In this document: piece after piece, positions 11,976 to 12,783 of the stretch
How the letters are laid out: each line of letters starts with the position of its first letter
Numbering within the stretch: the stretch's first letter is position 1
Source: Frankiaceae bacterium
GTDB lineage: Bacteria > Actinomycetota > Actinomycetes > Mycobacteriales > SCTD01
Direction: 5' to 3'
Length of the DNA stretch: 12,783 bases
Assembly: GCA_026786045.1 (NCBI GenBank)
Contig: JAJAYV010000215.1
Location: 1-12,783 of the forward strand
The notes under the pieces: model-generated
Databases searched by the model: none
What the model was told of the DNA's origin: nothing
What the model saw: the letters and a program-made list of their open reading frames with translations, nothing else
Position numbers and translations under genes: made by a program

Positions 11976-12783
11976 GTGTCGCTCTCCCTCTCCCCACTGA
12001 CCTCCCGGCTCGGCGCCCGCGTGGCCGTCGTTATCGCGCTGACCGTTGTGACGTCTAACGGGGTGGGCATGGCGAGTGCCGAGCAGCCGGCGTCCGTCGG
12101 CTCGACGGGGTCGACGGAGAACTGCGGCGTGAACGGCCCCGGCAACGGCCATGGGCAGGGCGGCAGCTGCGCCGGCAGCGACGGCGCCGGCGAAGAGACG
12201 GAGCAGGCGGCGGCGGTAGCGGCTGCCAAGGCGGCCAGAAACCAAGCTGCCAGGGATGCCAAGGCAGCCAAGGACGCCAAGGACGCCAAGGACGCCAAGG
12301 ACGCCAAGGACGCCAAGGAGTACAAGGAGTACAAGGAAGACAAGAAGAACAAGAAGAACAAGGAGGACAAGGAGGACAAGGACAAGGCGGACAAGGACAA
12401 GGGCCAGGGCGCCGGCCAGACCGGGAACTGCGGCAACGGCGTGGGCCAGGGCGGGGCGCCTACCTCCGGCGACAACACCCAGGGCGGCGGCAACACCTGC
12501 GGTGCCCCCCCTTCCACCGGCGGTGAGGGCGGCGGTTCAGGCACGGGCGGCGGCCAAGGCGGCGGTTCTGGCACGGGCGGCGGCCAAGGCGGCGGCGAGG
12601 GCGGCGATTCTGGCACGGGCGGCGGCACGGGCGGCGACTCCGGCTCGGGCACTGACGGCACCGACATCCCGATCAGTGACGATGACGGGGACACCGGCTC
12701 TGCTCCCGTCACCCCTCCCGCGGCGGGCGGCGACGGCCAGGTGCCCGGCGTCGAGGCCCCCGCCCCGGCCCCGGCCCTCGTCC
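11976..12783 (+). CDS. Secreted low-complexity surface protein, Lys/Asp rod and Gly-rich tail (3' end beyond window)
   Basis: The frame is open from GTG 11976 to the window edge (269 codons, no stop). A signal peptide is clear: Arg11 and Arg15, hydrophobic ARVAVVIALTVVTSNGVGM (14-32), cleavage probably after ASA (33-35). Then come a Cys-Gly-Asn module NCGVNGPGNGHGQGGSC (49-65), an Ala/Glu stretch, a strongly charged helical rod from about 84 to 145 (DAK x5, EYK, EDK, KNK, DKDK), a second module NCG...QGG...NTC (154-178), Gly-Gly-Gly-Ser/Gln-Gly-Thr repeats (186-228), an acidic DDDGD patch and a Pro/Ala tail. I recognise no enzyme domain. It could be a cell-wall or extracellular structural or adhesive protein; the missing C-terminus may hold an anchor. 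The ribosome site is weak (GGACGGA). The composition is repetitive and unlike the neighbours. Confidence 0.8.
   Translation, partial: MSLSLSPLTSRLGARVAVVIALTVVTSNGVGMASAEQPASVGSTGSTENCGVNGPGNGHGQGGSCAGSDGAGEETEQAAAVAAAKAARNQAARDAKAAKDAKDAKDAKDAKDAKEYKEYKEDKKNKKNKEDKEDKDKADKDKGQGAGQTGNCGNGVGQGGAPTSGDNTQGGGNTCGAPPSTGGEGGGSGTGGGQGGGSGTGGGQGGGEGGDSGTGGGTGGDSGSGTDGTDIPISDDDGDTGSAPVTPPAAGGDGQVPGVEAPAPAPALV
12273..12317 (+). repeat. Five perfect tandem copies of a 9-bp unit encoding Asp-Ala-Lys
   Basis: GACGCCAAG is repeated exactly five times, preceded by degenerate copies (GATGCCAAG, GCAGCCAAG) and followed by related triplet units (GAG-TAC-AAG twice, then AAG-AAC and GAG-GAC-AAG units). The array lies in the rod region of the secreted protein and keeps frame. 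Exact repeats of this kind can expand or contract by slippage. Confidence 0.9.
12528..12587 (+). repeat. Two tandem 30-bp units encoding GGGSGTGGGQ, with a degenerate continuation
   Basis: Positions 12528-12557 and 12558-12587 differ by one base (TCA versus TCT for Ser). A degenerate continuation with the same Gly-Thr-Gly pattern runs to about 12650. It encodes the Gly-rich tail of the secreted protein and is a likely length-variable region. Confidence 0.85.

Noticed and set aside
12273..12650. CRISPR-like or direct-repeat array
   Set aside because: The repeats are in-frame coding units of 9 and 30 bp without unique spacers, so they are protein repeats.
11762..12712. 316-codon minus-strand frame rich in Pro, Ser, Ala and Leu opposite the secreted protein
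   Set aside because: It is the antisense of Gly-rich and Lys/Asp-rich repeats, which read as Pro- and Leu/Ser-rich strings. It overlaps the structured leader, and the plus strand has a real signal peptide and cleavage site.

Overview
The window is a 12.8 kb piece of a very GC-rich chromosome. GC-rich third codon positions, frequent GTG starts, start/stop overlaps (GTGA, ATGA), leaderless-looking promoters and an InhA-type reductase all point to an actinomycete. Something near the Geodermatophilales, Frankiales or Kineosporiales is plausible, but the sequence alone does not fix the genus. No rRNA, tRNA, transposase, phage or CRISPR feature is visible.

Region 1 (15-2655, + strand) is a three-gene ABC importer of the nitrate/sulfonate/taurine/pyrimidine class: solute-binding lipoprotein, permease and ATPase, packed end to end. 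Region 2 (2652-8028, - strand) converges on it, and the two operons share the single palindrome CTAG for their stop codons. Region 2 is a tight four-gene operon, read right to left: an AMP-forming acyl-CoA ligase with an ArsR-type winged helix-turn-helix fused to its C-terminus; an InhA/FabI-like reductase whose catalytic Tyr and Lys are replaced by Gln and Arg; an acyl-CoA dehydrogenase-like flavoprotein without the usual C-terminal catalytic Glu; and a second, stand-alone acyl-CoA ligase that is a paralogue of the first. A perfect 7-5-7 dyad lies 12 bp upstream of the fusion gene and is a candidate operator for it. The operon looks like a carboxylic-acid activation and oxidation module that senses its own substrate or product, perhaps supplied by the facing importer. 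The chemistry is not resolved.

Region 3 (8086-11472, + strand) holds a two-helix K+ channel with a cytoplasmic RCK/TrkA part, divergent from the ligase operon. It is followed by a TetR regulator with its own dyad operator, a diiron ferritin-like protein translationally coupled to the regulator (ATGA), and a NUDIX hydrolase 11 bp later.

Region 4 (11473-12783) starts with about 500 bp of non-coding DNA containing a long perfect inverted repeat (17 bp arms) and a highly folded leader (several tandem hairpins and a 10 bp closing stem). The leader precedes a secreted low-complexity protein: a signal peptide, two Cys-Gly-Asn modules flanking a Lys/Asp/Glu-rich rod, then a Gly-rich and acidic tail. 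This gene runs off the right edge.

The best candidate for something undescribed is the ligase-ArsR fusion with its dyad, heading an operon that also carries two catalytically atypical enzymes. The structured leader plus repetitive secreted protein comes second.
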